A stretch of 22,451 nt of DNA from an uncultured Campylobacter sp. (GTDB taxonomy: Bacteria; Campylobacterota; Campylobacteria; Campylobacterales; Campylobacteraceae). Position numbers and translations under genes: made by a program. The stretch lies in contig NZ_CALIMW010000193.1 of assembly GCF_938045405.1 (NCBI RefSeq), positions 1 to 22,451 of the forward strand. The letters run 5' to 3'. Shown here one piece after another: positions 22,238-22,451 of the stretch. Numbering within the stretch: position 1 is the stretch's first letter; each line of letters opens with the position of its first letter. Below the pieces are notes generated by a model, which was not told the DNA's origin, made no database searches, and saw nothing but the letters and a program-made list of their open reading frames with translations.

Positions 22238-22450
22238 TTATCCTTTTCTTGCATCTATCAACGTGACTTTATAATTCTCACCTTGCTTATATAATCCATC
22301 AAGCCCAAATACTATAAGTTGCTCTTTTAAAAGTGAAAAAATTTCATCTACTGATATTTTTTCGCTACCATTTGGCACTATTGACAATACTTTCCAGACT
22401 TTATTATATTGGATACCTGAAACTTTTTCATCTAATCCATAATCAAGAAC
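22238..22450 (-). CDS. C-terminal part of a third small-protein paralog, cut by window edge
   Basis: The minus-strand frame enters at the right edge and runs 70 codons to TAA at 22238-22240. The visible part includes VWKVLSIVPNGSEKISVDEI followed by an amphipathic helix and FGLDG. It aligns by eye with paralog B at 11721-12203: ISVDEIFSLLKEQL...FGLDG against ISMDEIYEILNEAL...YGDDG, each preceded by a Lys-aromatic/hydrophobic strand ending in Ser and followed by a Val-Thr strand near the C-terminus. It is therefore probably a diverged member of the same family at a second locus. The start lies outside the window. Function unknown; see the tandem pair for the immunity-protein hypothesis. Confidence 0.7.
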   Translation of the reverse strand, partial: VLDYGLDEKVSGIQYNKVWKVLSIVPNGSEKISVDEIFSLLKEQLIVFGLDGLYKQGENYKVTLIDARKG

Positions 22451-22451
22451 G

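Overview
The window looks like a chromosomal segment of a Campylobacter, probably a higher-GC, oral-type species (C. gracilis, C. rectus, C. showae group); the species is an inference. Core genes are fairly GC-rich, intergenic DNA is full of AAATTTTAAAATTT palindromes, and the gene order recalls C. jejuni. From memory, clpB / S41 protease / purC / purS / purQ / SH3-type membrane protein / plsC matches the Cj0509-Cj0516 neighbourhood, and the methyltransferase / YkgJ-like / TPR trio matches Cj0495-Cj0497.

Layout. 1-4088 (minus): one operon-like run of overlapping genes, namely a YpdA-like flavin oxidoreductase, a TrmN6-like methyltransferase carrying a large low-complexity insertion, a Cys-rich YkgJ-family protein, and an exported TPR protein cut by the window edge. 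4421-6060 (minus): exbB-exbD-tonB, divergent from a TonB-dependent receptor of the heme/hemoglobin type (6335-8392, plus). The shared AT-rich region carries GATAAT Fur half-sites, so the energising complex and its receptor are probably iron-repressed together. The receptor reading frame is shifted just before its C-terminal beta-strand. 8761-11448 (plus): a CreD-like inner-membrane protein, then tsaD (tRNA t6A synthesis), separated by a clear terminator hairpin.

11721-12695 (minus) holds two tandem, AT-rich paralogous genes of unknown function. A third, diverged relative runs off the right edge (22238-22451); an immunity-protein role is possible but not shown. 12696-13135 is a repeat-filled intergenic region. 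13136-18037 (minus): ctpA-purC-purS-purQ-SH3 membrane protein-plsC, tightly packed or overlapping. clpB (18227-20836, plus) diverges from it behind a near-consensus sigma-70 promoter overlapped by an inverted repeat, a candidate heat-shock operator.

20837-21532 has no gene. After the clpB terminator it holds three diverged copies of a CRISPR-like repeat ending in GAAAC/AAAAC, with no cas gene in view. The right end carries a four-helix membrane protein and the truncated third paralog. The strongest leads are the CRISPR-like remnant, the small-protein family at two loci, the receptor frameshift and the methyltransferase insertion. I found no complete, clearly new multi-gene system.
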